Shown piece after piece: positions 21,091-29,058 of a stretch of 33,985 nt of DNA. Position numbers and translations under genes: made by a program. Source of the stretch: Actinomycetota bacterium (GTDB taxonomy: Bacteria; Actinomycetota; UBA4738; HRBIN12); the NCBI GenBank assembly GCA_005885325.1, contig VAYX01000016.1:1-33985 (forward strand). Reading direction: 5' to 3'. Numbering within the stretch: position 1 is the first letter of the stretch; each line of letters starts with the position of its first letter. The notes below the pieces were generated by a model. The model searched no databases and had not been told where the DNA came from. It worked only from the letters and a program-made list of their open reading frames with translations.

Positions 21091-23289
21091 CTAGGAGTGG
21101 AACAGCCAGTCGATCGAGCGCTCGAACCGACTCCGAAGCTCGTCGAGGAGGCCCGGGTGTCGCTCGAGATCGGGATCCTCCTCGATCGCGGCGAACGCCC
21201 GTGCTCGCGCCCGCTTCACCAGCTCGAGGTCGTCGGCGAGGCGCGCGAGCTTCAGGTCCGGAAGCCCCGATTGGCGAACGTCGAACAGCGTGCCCTCGCC
21301 CCGCAGGCGCAGGTCCTCGTCGGCCAGCTCGAACCCGTCCGTGGTCCGAACCATGGCCGCGAGTCGAGCCCTGGCCTCCTCGTTCTCCGGGGTGCTCTCG
21401 TCGAACAGGACGCAGTACGACCGGTACTCGCCACGCCCGATCCTCCCCCGGAGCTGGTGGAGCTGCGCCAGGCCGAACCGCTCGGCGTTCTCCACCATCA
21501 TCACGGTCGCGTTGGGGACGTCGACGCCGACCTCGATCACGGTGGTGGAGATCAGCAGGTGGTGCTTGCCCGCCCGGAACTCCTCCATCACCCGCTCCTT
21601 GGCCGTCGGCCGGAGCCGCCCGTGCAGGACCTCCACGGAGAGGTCCGGGAACACCTGGGTCGCCAGCCGCTCGGCCTCCTTCTCGGCGGCCCGGACCTCG
21701 GCCCGATTGGCCTCGTCGATCGCCGCGCAGACCACGAAGGCCTGCCGGCCGGCCTGAACCTCCCGGCGGACCAGGTCGTAGGCCGCCGTACGCTCCGCGG
21801 CGGTCTTGGCGATCCGGGTCTCGACGGGCTGGCGACCCGAGGGCATCTCGTCCAGCAGGACCACGTCGAGGTCCCCGTAGTACGTGAGCGCGAGTGTCCG
21901 GGGGATGGGGGTGGCCGTCATGATCAGCACATCCGGTGAGCCGCCCTTCCCCTTCAGTGCCATCCTCTGGTGGACGCCGAACCGATGCTGCTCGTCGATC
22001 ACGGCGAGGGACAGGTCCAGGAACGAGACGCCCTCCTGGACCAGCGCGTGGGTCCCCACGACGAGGTCCACGTCACCGCCGGCGATGCCGTCCAGGATCC
22101 TGGTCCGGTCCTTGCCGGTCACCGACGCCGACAACAGCGCGTAGGTGACGCCGGGCCCGCCCGTCGATGTCTGGGACTCGAGCAACGACGCCTGGCCATC
22201 GGTAGGTCCGTCCGCCAGCTCGAGGTAGGAAACGGCCCCGAACGGCCCCAGCAGCTCGGTCATCGACCGGAAATGCTGCCCGGCGAGGACTTCGGTCGGG
22301 GCCATGATCGCCGCCTGGTGGCCCGACTGGATCGCGACCAGCGCCGCATAGAGCGCGACCAGGGTCTTGCCCGAGCCCACGTCCCCCTGCAGGAGCGCGT
22401 TCATGGGTCGGGGACGGGCCATGGCGTCCCCCACCTGTTGCATGGCCCGGCGCTGTGCCCGGGTGGGCTCGAACGGCACGCCGGTGAGCAGCCGCTCCAC
22501 CAGCGGACCGCTCGTTTCGTGCGCGACTCCTCGCTGGCCCGCCTCCACCCGATGCTTGCGGAACGCCACGCCGAGCTCCAGCGTGAACAGTTCGTCGAAC
22601 TTCAGCCGTTCACGGGCACTCGCCAGATCCTCCTGTGACTCGGGGAAGTGGACGGCGCGGATGGCCGGATCGAAGGATGGGAGGGACTCGGCCGCGACGA
22701 TGTCCTCGGGGAGTGGGTCGGGGATCCGCGGAAGGCGTTCGAGCGCTCGGAACACGAGCTCGCGGATGGTCCGGGTGGTCACGCCCTCCGTGGCCCGGTG
22801 GACCGGCGTGATCCGGCCGGTGTGCACCATGTCCGCCTCGGCCCCCCGGAGGATCTCCACCTCGAAGTTGACCATCTGCAACTTGCCCCGGTACAGGGCT
22901 GGGGTGCCGGACACGGCGAGCTCCTGCCCTTCCTTGTACAGCGTCGCCGCCCACGGCTGATTGAAGAACGTGAGGTCGAGGTAGCCAGAGCCGTCGTACA
23001 GGGTGACCGTCACCATGCTCTGGCGCCTGCGGGTCTGGCGCTTCGTGGTCCGCTTCACCCGGGCGATGACCGTCCCCTCCTGCCCCACCCGGAGATCCCG
23101 GATCGAGGCCACCTGCGATCGGTCGATGTAGCGCCGCGGGTAGTGATGGAGCAGGTCCCGCACCGTGCGGATGTCCAGCGCCTCAGCCAGGACGTCGGCG
23201 GCCGGCGGGCCCTTGTCTTTGAACCCGGCCCGGCGCGCCGCCAGGGCGCGGTCGATGGCCGTGATCGGCGACGAGAGCGTGAGCGTCAC
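21091..23289 (-). CDS. recG: ATP-dependent DNA helicase RecG
   Basis: A 732-residue branch-migration helicase that rewinds stalled forks and other branched DNA. The wedge/OB domain is in the first 250 residues (RDLLHHYPRRYIDRSQVASI, VTVTLYDGSGYLDLTFFNQ). Helicase motifs are complete: Walker A LLQGDVGSGKTLVAL, motif II VIDEQHRFGVHQR, motif III MTATPIPRTLALT, then TTVIEVGVDVPNAT and QLHQLRGRIGRGEYRS. I chose the GTG at 23287-23289 (MTLTLSSPITAIDRAL) because it gives the usual length; longer readings run into the divergent lipoprotein gene and are not family-like. The ribosome site is poor, so the start is the least certain part. rsmD follows after 30 nt. Confidence 0.94.
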   Translation of the reverse strand: MTLTLSSPITAIDRALAARRAGFKDKGPPAADVLAEALDIRTVRDLLHHYPRRYIDRSQVASIRDLRVGQEGTVIARVKRTTKRQTRRRQSMVTVTLYDGSGYLDLTFFNQPWAATLYKEGQELAVSGTPALYRGKLQMVNFEVEILRGAEADMVHTGRITPVHRATEGVTTRTIRELVFRALERLPRIPDPLPEDIVAAESLPSFDPAIRAVHFPESQEDLASARERLKFDELFTLELGVAFRKHRVEAGQRGVAHETSGPLVERLLTGVPFEPTRAQRRAMQQVGDAMARPRPMNALLQGDVGSGKTLVALYAALVAIQSGHQAAIMAPTEVLAGQHFRSMTELLGPFGAVSYLELADGPTDGQASLLESQTSTGGPGVTYALLSASVTGKDRTRILDGIAGGDVDLVVGTHALVQEGVSFLDLSLAVIDEQHRFGVHQRMALKGKGGSPDVLIMTATPIPRTLALTYYGDLDVVLLDEMPSGRQPVETRIAKTAAERTAAYDLVRREVQAGRQAFVVCAAIDEANRAEVRAAEKEAERLATQVFPDLSVEVLHGRLRPTAKERVMEEFRAGKHHLLISTTVIEVGVDVPNATVMMVENAERFGLAQLHQLRGRIGRGEYRSYCVLFDESTPENEEARARLAAMVRTTDGFELADEDLRLRGEGTLFDVRQSGLPDLKLARLADDLELVKRARARAFAAIEEDPDLERHPGLLDELRSRFERSIDWLFHS

Positions 23290-23337
23290 GGGGAGCCGGT
23301 CGGTTCGGTCGGCGGCGCGGAACCCACACCGTGGTTC

Positions 23338-23343
23338 TACCAT
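23338..23343 (+). promoter_or_regulatory. Candidate -10 element (TACCAT) of the thioredoxin-like lipoprotein gene
   Basis: TACCAT fits TANNNT and ends 7 nt before the ATG at 23351, with no Shine-Dalgarno between. If used, the message is leaderless and the upstream ATG at 23342 could not be translated. No convincing -35 is seen. Confidence 0.4.
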
Positions 23344-23350
23344 GCACCTC

Positions 23351-23902
23351 ATGCCGCTCCGCCGGATCGCCTTCGCGTCCGCCCTCATCGCGATGGCGGC
23401 GGCGGCGTGCACGGGTGGTGCCTCGGACGTCGGCGGGGGCGATCGGACGCCGGTTCCGGCGCGGAACGCCACGCAGGCCCCCCTCCTGCCGACCGACGCT
23501 TCGGCCCTTCCCGGGTTCGACTTCGGAACCTTCCAGGAGCTGCTGGGTCAGCTGAAGGGAACCCCCGTGGTCGTGAACGTCTGGGCGGCATGGTGCGGGC
23601 CGTGCCGGGTGGAGGCCCCGGACCTGGCGTCCGCCTCGCACTCCTACGGCTCCCGCGTCCAGTTCTTGGGGGTGGACATCTTGGACTCGCGATCATCGGC
23701 CAGGTCCTTCATGGTCGAGTACGGGTGGAACTACCCGAGCGTCTTCGACCCCACGGCCGCGATCCGAAACGGTTTGGGGTTCGTGGGGCAGCCGGACACC
23801 ATCTTCTACGACGCCGGGGGCCGCATCGCGATGACCTGGCAGGGGCCGCTCACCCCCGCTGCCCTCCAGAAGGGATTGAACAGGATCCTTCCTTCGGTCT
23901 GA
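23351..23902 (+). CDS. TlpA/ResA-like thioredoxin-fold lipoprotein
   Basis: A 183-residue membrane-anchored thiol-disulfide protein acting outside the cytoplasm. The lipoprotein signal is MPLRRIAFASALIAMAAAAC, with lipobox AAAC and Cys20 as the lipidated residue. A short linker leads to a thioredoxin fold from about residue 52, with VVNVWAAWCGPCRVEAPDL carrying the redox pair Cys82 and Cys85, and a probable cis-proline in FVGQPDTIFYD. I prefer the ATG at 23351; one at 23342 adds three residues. Relatives reduce apocytochrome c or other secreted disulfides, but no cytochrome-maturation genes are nearby. It diverges from recG and converges with the cyclase gene, the two stops being 3 nt apart, so it stands alone. 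Confidence 0.92.
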   Translation: MPLRRIAFASALIAMAAAACTGGASDVGGGDRTPVPARNATQAPLLPTDASALPGFDFGTFQELLGQLKGTPVVVNVWAAWCGPCRVEAPDLASASHSYGSRVQFLGVDILDSRSSARSFMVEYGWNYPSVFDPTAAIRNGLGFVGQPDTIFYDAGGRIAMTWQGPLTPAALQKGLNRILPSV

Positions 23903-23905
23903 GCG

Positions 23906-26900
23906 TCAATGGTCGATGGGCGAAAGGATCGACGATCGGTTCCGTGCCGGCGTCTTCAACTCGTCGAGGACGGCCTCGGCCCTGCGATACAGCCTGCCGG
24001 CCATCCGCCGATCTCCACGCCGCTTCTCGGCCGCAGCGTGGAGCGAAAGGGACCGCGCAAGCCACGCAGTCCGACCCATGGTGCTCCACGTTTCGACGGC
24101 TCGCTCGAATGCCTTCGCCGCGCCCTCGTCGTCCCCCGCGCGGAGCGCGTGCAGACCCTCGTTCTCCAGGACGACCGCCGCGATCTCCGCTTCCTCGATC
24201 GCAACGTCAGGTCTGCCCTCGACGTCCGCTCCCGCCAGCAACGCGGACTGCCGCTCCAACGCCACGGCCAGGCCCAGGAAGCCGCCCGAGCCCAGGGACC
24301 GAGCGAGCGAGGCGGCTCGAGCCAGGTGGCGCCGCGCCTCATCCGGCCGGCCGGCGCCAAGGGAGGCTCGTCCACGAAGGAGCGGAACGAGCGGCTCGAG
24401 GATGAGCCAGTCGCTGGCTCGCACCGCGGTACCGAGGCGAACGCCGAGGCCCGAGACCTTGTCCCAGACCCCTCGGTCAAGCGCCAGCCACGCTTCGAAC
24501 AGGAGGGCCTCGCAACGCATCACGCGGATCCTCTTCTGCTCGATGATCAGCCGGGCCGCCCGGAGCCGGCTCTGTGCAAGCGACGGCGAACCGGACCTGA
24601 GCGCCGCGCGGGCTCCCGCCAGGAGCCCGGTGGCTCGAACCCGCGCCGAGCGCAGCTCACGGGCGAGCTCGAGGGCCTCGAGGCTCAGGCGTTCAGCCTC
24701 GTCGGGAGGGCCAACAGCGGCCGCGGCCATGGCACCGATGAGGACGGTGTCGGCCTCCGCATAGCGATCACCTGACTGAGCCGCCAGCGGTCTCGCTTCG
24801 CGCATGATCCGGATGGCCTCCCCGAACTCGCCGCAGAAATACGCGAAGTAGCCGCGTGTCCTGGCCACCGCGGCCCGCGATCGAAGGTCGCGGTCGTCCT
24901 CCGCGAGCCGGTTCGCCTCCTCCAACCACCGATGGAACTCCCGGCCCCCTTGCGTGGTGAGCAGGTACGCGAGGTCCTGGGCGGCGACCGAACGGCCCCA
25001 GCGATCCCTCGAGCGCGTGAACAGGCGATGGGCCTTGCGGAGTTCCAGCAACTCGCGCGAGTAATCGTCTCTGCTCCACGTCTCGGAAAGATGGTGGAGC
25101 GCCCACGCCTGCCCCCGGACATCACCGAGGATCGCGAACTCCCCTCGTGCCTCCTCCAGGAGCGTTCGAGCTCGACGCATGCGACCCGCGTCGCTCTCGG
25201 CTCGTCCCAGCGCGAGCAACGCCCGGGCCGCTAGGCGCCGGTCGCCAAGCTCATGGCCGATGGCCCTGGCCTGGGTGGCGTGCGTGATTGCCTCGCGGTG
25301 CCGCCCCATCTCGATCAAGCTCTCCGCCCGGCCCGTGAGGAGCGTGGCGGTGGTCCGAGGGTCGATGCCTTCCTCATCTTCCTGGACGATGCGAAGGGCC
25401 CGCTCGTACAGAGCCTCGGCGGAGCGCGCCTGGTAGGCGAAGGTCTGCGCCGCAGACCGACCGAGATACCGAACCGCGAGCCGAGCGGTTCCGATCGGTG
25501 GACGCCGGCCCGTCGTCGAGCGCCCGAGCTCCCACGCCCGCTCGTAATGATGGGCGAGCGCGGCGATGGGCTCCTCGGACGCCGACGGGGCACGTCCCCG
25601 CAACCACTCCGCGATCTGCCGATGACGGCGGGCCCGTTCCAATCGCGGCAACGACTCGTAGGCCACCTCGCGGATCAGCGGGTGCTTGAACCCGTACTCC
25701 ACCGACCCCGGGACGGCGCTCGTGGCGCGACGCCGCAGCAGGTCGCGTCCCTCCAGCGACAGCAGGGCCCGGTGAGGATCGGGGACCTCGGACAGGTGTT
25801 CCTCGAGCCCGTCCCACGTCGCATCACCCGCGACCGACGCGTCCTGGAGCACCTGTTTCTCGTCCGGTGGAAGCCCGTCCAGCCGAGCGGCGATCAACGA
25901 CCGGATCGTCGGGGGCACGGCCTGCAGGAGGTTCGGCTGGGCCACTCGCCAGCCGGTGGCTCCGGACACCAGCGCACCCGTCTCGACCAGCATCCCCAGG
26001 CTCTCCTCGAGGAACAACGGGTTGCCTGCGGCCAACCCCACCGGGGCCTGGACCACTGCACGGGGGGCCGCTTCTCCCAGGACGCTGTGAGCGAGCTCCA
26101 GCATCGCGGGGTCCGGCAGCGACCCCAGCTCGAGCTGGGGGAGTTTCGCGATCAGCTTGTCGGGCCGGGAGAGACCGAGGAACAGCACAGGGCAGTTCCA
26201 CGGCTGGCGGCTCACGTCCTCGAGGGCCTTCACCAGGTCCGGGTCCGCCCACTGCAGGTCGTCGAGAACGACGGTGACCGGCTGCTTCATCCTGGCCAGC
26301 CCCTCCACGACCGTGCGGACCGCCGCAAGTGCGTCATGCACCGATCCGGGTGCTTGCCCCGGTGCGACCCGTCCGGCCAGCAACAGGCTCATCTCCCTGA
26401 CCAGGGTCCTTCGGTCCACGCCGGCGATGCGCTCCGCGAGTCGCGTCGCCCCGGCCTCGATCTCCTTGATCGGCGCTCCCGGGGAGACGCCGGCGGCCCC
26501 GCCGATCGCTTCGGCCATGGCATGCAGGGGGTGCTGTGGGCCGAAGGGCACGCACCGGCCGGCCAAGACGGAACCGCGCCGCAGGCGTTTGCGGAACTCC
26601 GCCGCGGCCCGCGACTTGCCCAGTCCGGGTTCGCCGGTGACGACGAGGACCCGGGATCGGGCTTCGCGTTCGGTGGCGAGCGTCTCGTCTCGAAGGCGAT
26701 GCATCACGTCCGCCCGGTCGACGAATGCTCTCGTCGGCGTCCGGCCCTGTCGCGTGGCCGGGCGGGCCGACCGGACGCCCACGGCCTCATAGGTCGCGAG
26801 ATCGGGCTTGCCCTTCGCTTGCCGGGTGTATCGGGGGCCGTACCGGATGGCGCCGGAGGTCCGGGCCCTCGTGCGCTCGTCGACCAACACCCGCCCGCCC

Positions 26901-27364
26901 GGTGCGAGATCCGCGAGCCTCGACGCGGTGTTCACCGTGTCGCCGATCACGGTGAACCCCGCCGGCTCATCGGAAGGGGCGACCATGACTTCCCCTGAGT
27001 TCACGCCCGCGTGGACTTCGGGGAACGGGAGGCCTTCGCTCCTCGCGTTCAGTTCGCGGACGTGATCCCGTACGGCCAGCGCGGCCCGGACCGCCCGTTC
27101 GGCGTCGTCCTCGTGGACGATCGGGACCCCGAAGACGGCCATGAACCCGTCCCCCATGATCTGGGGCACCGTGCCGCCGAAGGTCTCGGCGATCCGCTGG
27201 AGCGCGTGCAGCTGGGGACGGAGGAAGCGATAGACCTCCTCGGCATCCATGGAGGCTGCGAGCGCCGTGTACCCGGCGAGGTCAGCGAAGAGGACCGAGA
27301 CGAGCTTGCGTTCGCCTCGCTCGGCGACGGGCGCCCTCGACCCAACGGTCCGCCTATCCGGCAT
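23906..27364 (-). CDS. Class III adenylate/guanylate cyclase fused to an AAA/STAND-type ATPase and TPR repeats
   Basis: A 1152-residue three-part protein. The cyclase domain (about 18-195) has metal Asp28 in VLFADLAGYT and Asp72 in IMGDGFMAVFG, plus transition-state Asn145 and Arg149 in GDTVNTASR. The ATPase (about 210-560) has Walker A GEPGLGKS (244-251), Walker B VVLDDLQWAD and the effector-like HPLIREVAYESL. The rest, about 600-1130, is helical TPR-like repeats (ALYERALRIVQ, AARALLALGRAESDAGRMRRA). No membrane segment. The Lys that usually selects adenine is replaced by Gln68 and its partner Asp by Thr138, so the product is uncertain. The ATG (27362-27364) overlaps the upstream tandem-RAM gene by 11 nt. 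This domain layout is common in Actinomycetota and Chloroflexota, but targets are rarely known. Confidence 0.93.
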   Translation of the reverse strand: MPDRRTVGSRAPVAERGERKLVSVLFADLAGYTALAASMDAEEVYRFLRPQLHALQRIAETFGGTVPQIMGDGFMAVFGVPIVHEDDAERAVRAALAVRDHVRELNARSEGLPFPEVHAGVNSGEVMVAPSDEPAGFTVIGDTVNTASRLADLAPGGRVLVDERTRARTSGAIRYGPRYTRQAKGKPDLATYEAVGVRSARPATRQGRTPTRAFVDRADVMHRLRDETLATEREARSRVLVVTGEPGLGKSRAAAEFRKRLRRGSVLAGRCVPFGPQHPLHAMAEAIGGAAGVSPGAPIKEIEAGATRLAERIAGVDRRTLVREMSLLLAGRVAPGQAPGSVHDALAAVRTVVEGLARMKQPVTVVLDDLQWADPDLVKALEDVSRQPWNCPVLFLGLSRPDKLIAKLPQLELGSLPDPAMLELAHSVLGEAAPRAVVQAPVGLAAGNPLFLEESLGMLVETGALVSGATGWRVAQPNLLQAVPPTIRSLIAARLDGLPPDEKQVLQDASVAGDATWDGLEEHLSEVPDPHRALLSLEGRDLLRRRATSAVPGSVEYGFKHPLIREVAYESLPRLERARRHRQIAEWLRGRAPSASEEPIAALAHHYERAWELGRSTTGRRPPIGTARLAVRYLGRSAAQTFAYQARSAEALYERALRIVQEDEEGIDPRTTATLLTGRAESLIEMGRHREAITHATQARAIGHELGDRRLAARALLALGRAESDAGRMRRARTLLEEARGEFAILGDVRGQAWALHHLSETWSRDDYSRELLELRKAHRLFTRSRDRWGRSVAAQDLAYLLTTQGGREFHRWLEEANRLAEDDRDLRSRAAVARTRGYFAYFCGEFGEAIRIMREARPLAAQSGDRYAEADTVLIGAMAAAAVGPPDEAERLSLEALELARELRSARVRATGLLAGARAALRSGSPSLAQSRLRAARLIIEQKRIRVMRCEALLFEAWLALDRGVWDKVSGLGVRLGTAVRASDWLILEPLVPLLRGRASLGAGRPDEARRHLARAASLARSLGSGGFLGLAVALERQSALLAGADVEGRPDVAIEEAEIAAVVLENEGLHALRAGDDEGAAKAFERAVETWSTMGRTAWLARSLSLHAAAEKRRGDRRMAGRLYRRAEAVLDELKTPARNRSSILSPIDH

Positions 27365-27929
27365 CCTCCCCGCCGCGGATCGCGTTGCCGGGCAGATAGG
27401 CGAACGACGAGTCCGTTCCCCCGATCCCCTCCACGGTCAGGAGGTCATGGGCGATCGCCGTCCACAGCTCCTCGAAGCTCGGCCTTCCCAAGTCCACGAG
27501 GACGTCGAACCCCCGGCCCGAGACGACGGCTGCGCCATACCAATATGTGTTCTCGTCGAACTTGTCCTTGAAGGCCTCGTCCAGGGCGTCCAGGAGGTCG
27601 AACGGACTTCCGGCGGCGCGAACCCGTACGAGTGCGCAGTACGGCGGGCTTGCCCGCTTGGGCCCCCTGATGCTCGAGACCTTGAGCTCGGTGGACGTCT
27701 CGGAATGAACGCCCGCGTCCCAGAGAGGTCCGGCGATGAACGTCTGGGCGTCCTCAAGGCTCCGGCTCTCCATGCGCGTGTACACGGCGAAGGAGCCGAT
27801 GAAGTGCGCCACGAACTTGACCTGATCGCGATTGGCCCCCACGGACTCGACGACCTGCCGGATGGACCTCCCTGCCTCGATCGTCTGGGAGAAGACATGA
27901 TGGACGATCGGACCCTCCGCTGATTGCAT
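27354..27929 (-). CDS. Uncharacterised protein resembling two Lrp/AsnC ligand-binding (RAM) domains without HTH
   Basis: A 191-residue soluble protein I do not recognise by name. Residues 9-84 and 97-180 each read as a beta-alpha-beta-beta-alpha-beta unit of the RAM type. Unit one is HHVFSQTIEAG, a helix, FVAHFIGSFAVYTRME, a helix and GVHSETSTELKV. Unit two is YCALVRVRAAG, a helix, GAAVVSGRGFDVLVDLG, a helix and GIGGTDSSFAYLP. The Gly-x-(F/Y)-(D/A)-V strand pairs are the clue. No helix-turn-helix, signal or membrane segment is present. The ATG at 27927-27929 has GAGGGGG 5 nt upstream, and the end overlaps the cyclase start by 11 nt. Inference: a small-molecule sensor or dimerisation partner for the cyclase. 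The RAM reading is by eye and could be wrong. Confidence 0.75.
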   Translation of the reverse strand: MQSAEGPIVHHVFSQTIEAGRSIRQVVESVGANRDQVKFVAHFIGSFAVYTRMESRSLEDAQTFIAGPLWDAGVHSETSTELKVSSIRGPKRASPPYCALVRVRAAGSPFDLLDALDEAFKDKFDENTYWYGAAVVSGRGFDVLVDLGRPSFEELWTAIAHDLLTVEGIGGTDSSFAYLPGNAIRGGEDAG

Positions 27930-28014
27930 GATTCCCCCTCAGGATTCGTTCCTCGACAACTCTGCTCTCCGGACGGCCCGACCGCAAGGCGACGGGAAGC
28001 CGGAGGCCGTCTGT

Positions 28015-28020
28015 TACCCT
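28015..28020 (+). promoter_or_regulatory. Candidate -10 element (TACCCT) of rpmB, near-leaderless
   Basis: TACCCT fits TANNNT and lies 10 nt before the rpmB ATG, with no Shine-Dalgarno in the interval. No clear -35 is visible. The rest of this 101-nt divergent gap (27930-28030) holds only the ribosome site of the leftward gene. Confidence 0.4.
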
Positions 28021-28030
28021 TGCTCGCGCC

Positions 28031-28222
28031 ATGGCAGCCGTGTGCGAGATCTGCGGGAAGAAGCCGTTCTTCGGCAAGCGGGTGTCCCACTCCCACCACC
28101 GGACCAACCGAAGGTTCGATCCGAACGTCCAGCGGGTCCGGGCCCTGGTGAATGGGTCGCCGCGGCGGATCTACGCCTGCACCAGTTGCCTGAAGGCCGG
28201 CAAGGTTCAGCGAGCCGGCTAG
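28031..28222 (+). CDS. rpmB: 50S ribosomal protein bL28, zinc-binding form
   Basis: A 63-residue bL28. It has the family pattern MAAVCEICGKKPFFGKRVSH, then HHRTNRRFDPNVQRVRALV and the C-terminal zinc half CTSCLKAGKV. Cys5, Cys8, Cys50 and Cys53 are all present, so this is the zinc-type protein. It is a single gene on the plus strand, divergent from the tandem-RAM gene and convergent with thiD (23 nt between stops). The ATG at 28031-28033 has no Shine-Dalgarno. rpmB near recG and thiL is the usual actinobacterial placement. Confidence 0.96.
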   Translation: MAAVCEICGKKPFFGKRVSHSHHRTNRRFDPNVQRVRALVNGSPRRIYACTSCLKAGKVQRAG

Positions 28223-28245
28223 ATCCCGCCCCCCGCTGTGGCACG

Positions 28246-29058
28246 CTACGGCGGAAGGATCCCCCACGCCGGATCGACCGGTCCGATGCCCTGCCCGATG
28301 GCCAGCCCGTGGCGCATGGCCTCCGCGACGAAGACCTTCCCCTTTCGCACCGCGACGAGCAGGTCGTCCCCACAGGCGAGGTAGGCCGCGATGGCCGAGG
28401 ACAGGACGCACCCCGTCCCGTGGGTGTTCGGGGTATCGATGCGCTCCCCCTCCACCCAGAGCAGTCGGATCCCGTCGAAGAACAGGTCGTCCGAGCGCTC
28501 ACCGGAGAGATGGCCTCCCTTCACCAGGACGGCCGTGGGGCCGAACGACCGGATCGCTTCAGCCGCCTCCTTCATGGACGCCGCCGAGTCCACCCGGAAG
28601 CCCGCCAGGCCGCTCGCCTCCGGAAGGTTCGGCGTGACCAGGATGGCCAAGGGCAGGAGGCGCTCCCGAAGGGCCTCCACGGCATCGTCCGCGAGCAGCG
28701 GGTGACCGTGCTTGGACATGAACACCGGGTCGACCACCAGGTTCGGCACCCGGGTCTCGGCCACCGCGTCGGCAACCGCCTCCACGATGACCGCGGATGC
28801 AAGCATCCCGGTTTTCGCAGCGTCGACGCCGATATCGGTCACAACCGCCCGGATCTGGTCGGCCACCAATTGCGGCGACAGCTCCTCGTAGCCGCTGACG
28901 CCCTTGGTGTTCTGCACGGTGACCGCGGTGATGGCGGTCATCCCGTACACGCCGAGGGCGGCGAACGTCTTCAGGTCGGCCTGGATCCCCGCCCCGCCGC
29001 CGGAGTCCGACCCTGCGATCGTCAGGGCCCTGGGCCGTTCGCCGTCATGCCGTGGCAA
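28246..29058 (-). CDS. thiD: Hydroxymethylpyrimidine/phosphomethylpyrimidine kinase
   Basis: A 270-residue ribokinase-fold kinase that phosphorylates HMP and HMP-P to HMP-PP, the pyrimidine half of thiamine. The opening is ALTIAGSDSGGGAGIQADLK, then GVYGMTAITAVTVQNT; the mid-domain is DIGVDAAKTGML and VVDPVFMSKHG, and the anion hole with catalytic Cys is NTHGTGCVLSSAIAAYLA. The only family-like start in frame is the TTG at 29056-29058, with GGTGGG about 6 nt upstream; it overlaps the thiL end by 14 nt. Thiamine would be finished by ThiE, which is not in the window, and by ThiL next door. No THI-box riboswitch is visible before thiL-thiD. Confidence 0.94.
   Translation of the reverse strand: MPRHDGERPRALTIAGSDSGGGAGIQADLKTFAALGVYGMTAITAVTVQNTKGVSGYEELSPQLVADQIRAVVTDIGVDAAKTGMLASAVIVEAVADAVAETRVPNLVVDPVFMSKHGHPLLADDAVEALRERLLPLAILVTPNLPEASGLAGFRVDSAASMKEAAEAIRSFGPTAVLVKGGHLSGERSDDLFFDGIRLLWVEGERIDTPNTHGTGCVLSSAIAAYLACGDDLLVAVRKGKVFVAEAMRHGLAIGQGIGPVDPAWGILPP

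Noticed and set aside
22648..24405. A 585-codon plus-strand frame spanning parts of recG, the lipoprotein gene and the cyclase
   Set aside because: It crosses three real genes in another frame and has no recognisable domain.
25253..26998. A 581-codon plus-strand frame opposite the cyclase/ATPase gene
   Set aside because: Antisense shadow of the ATPase and TPR coding sequence.
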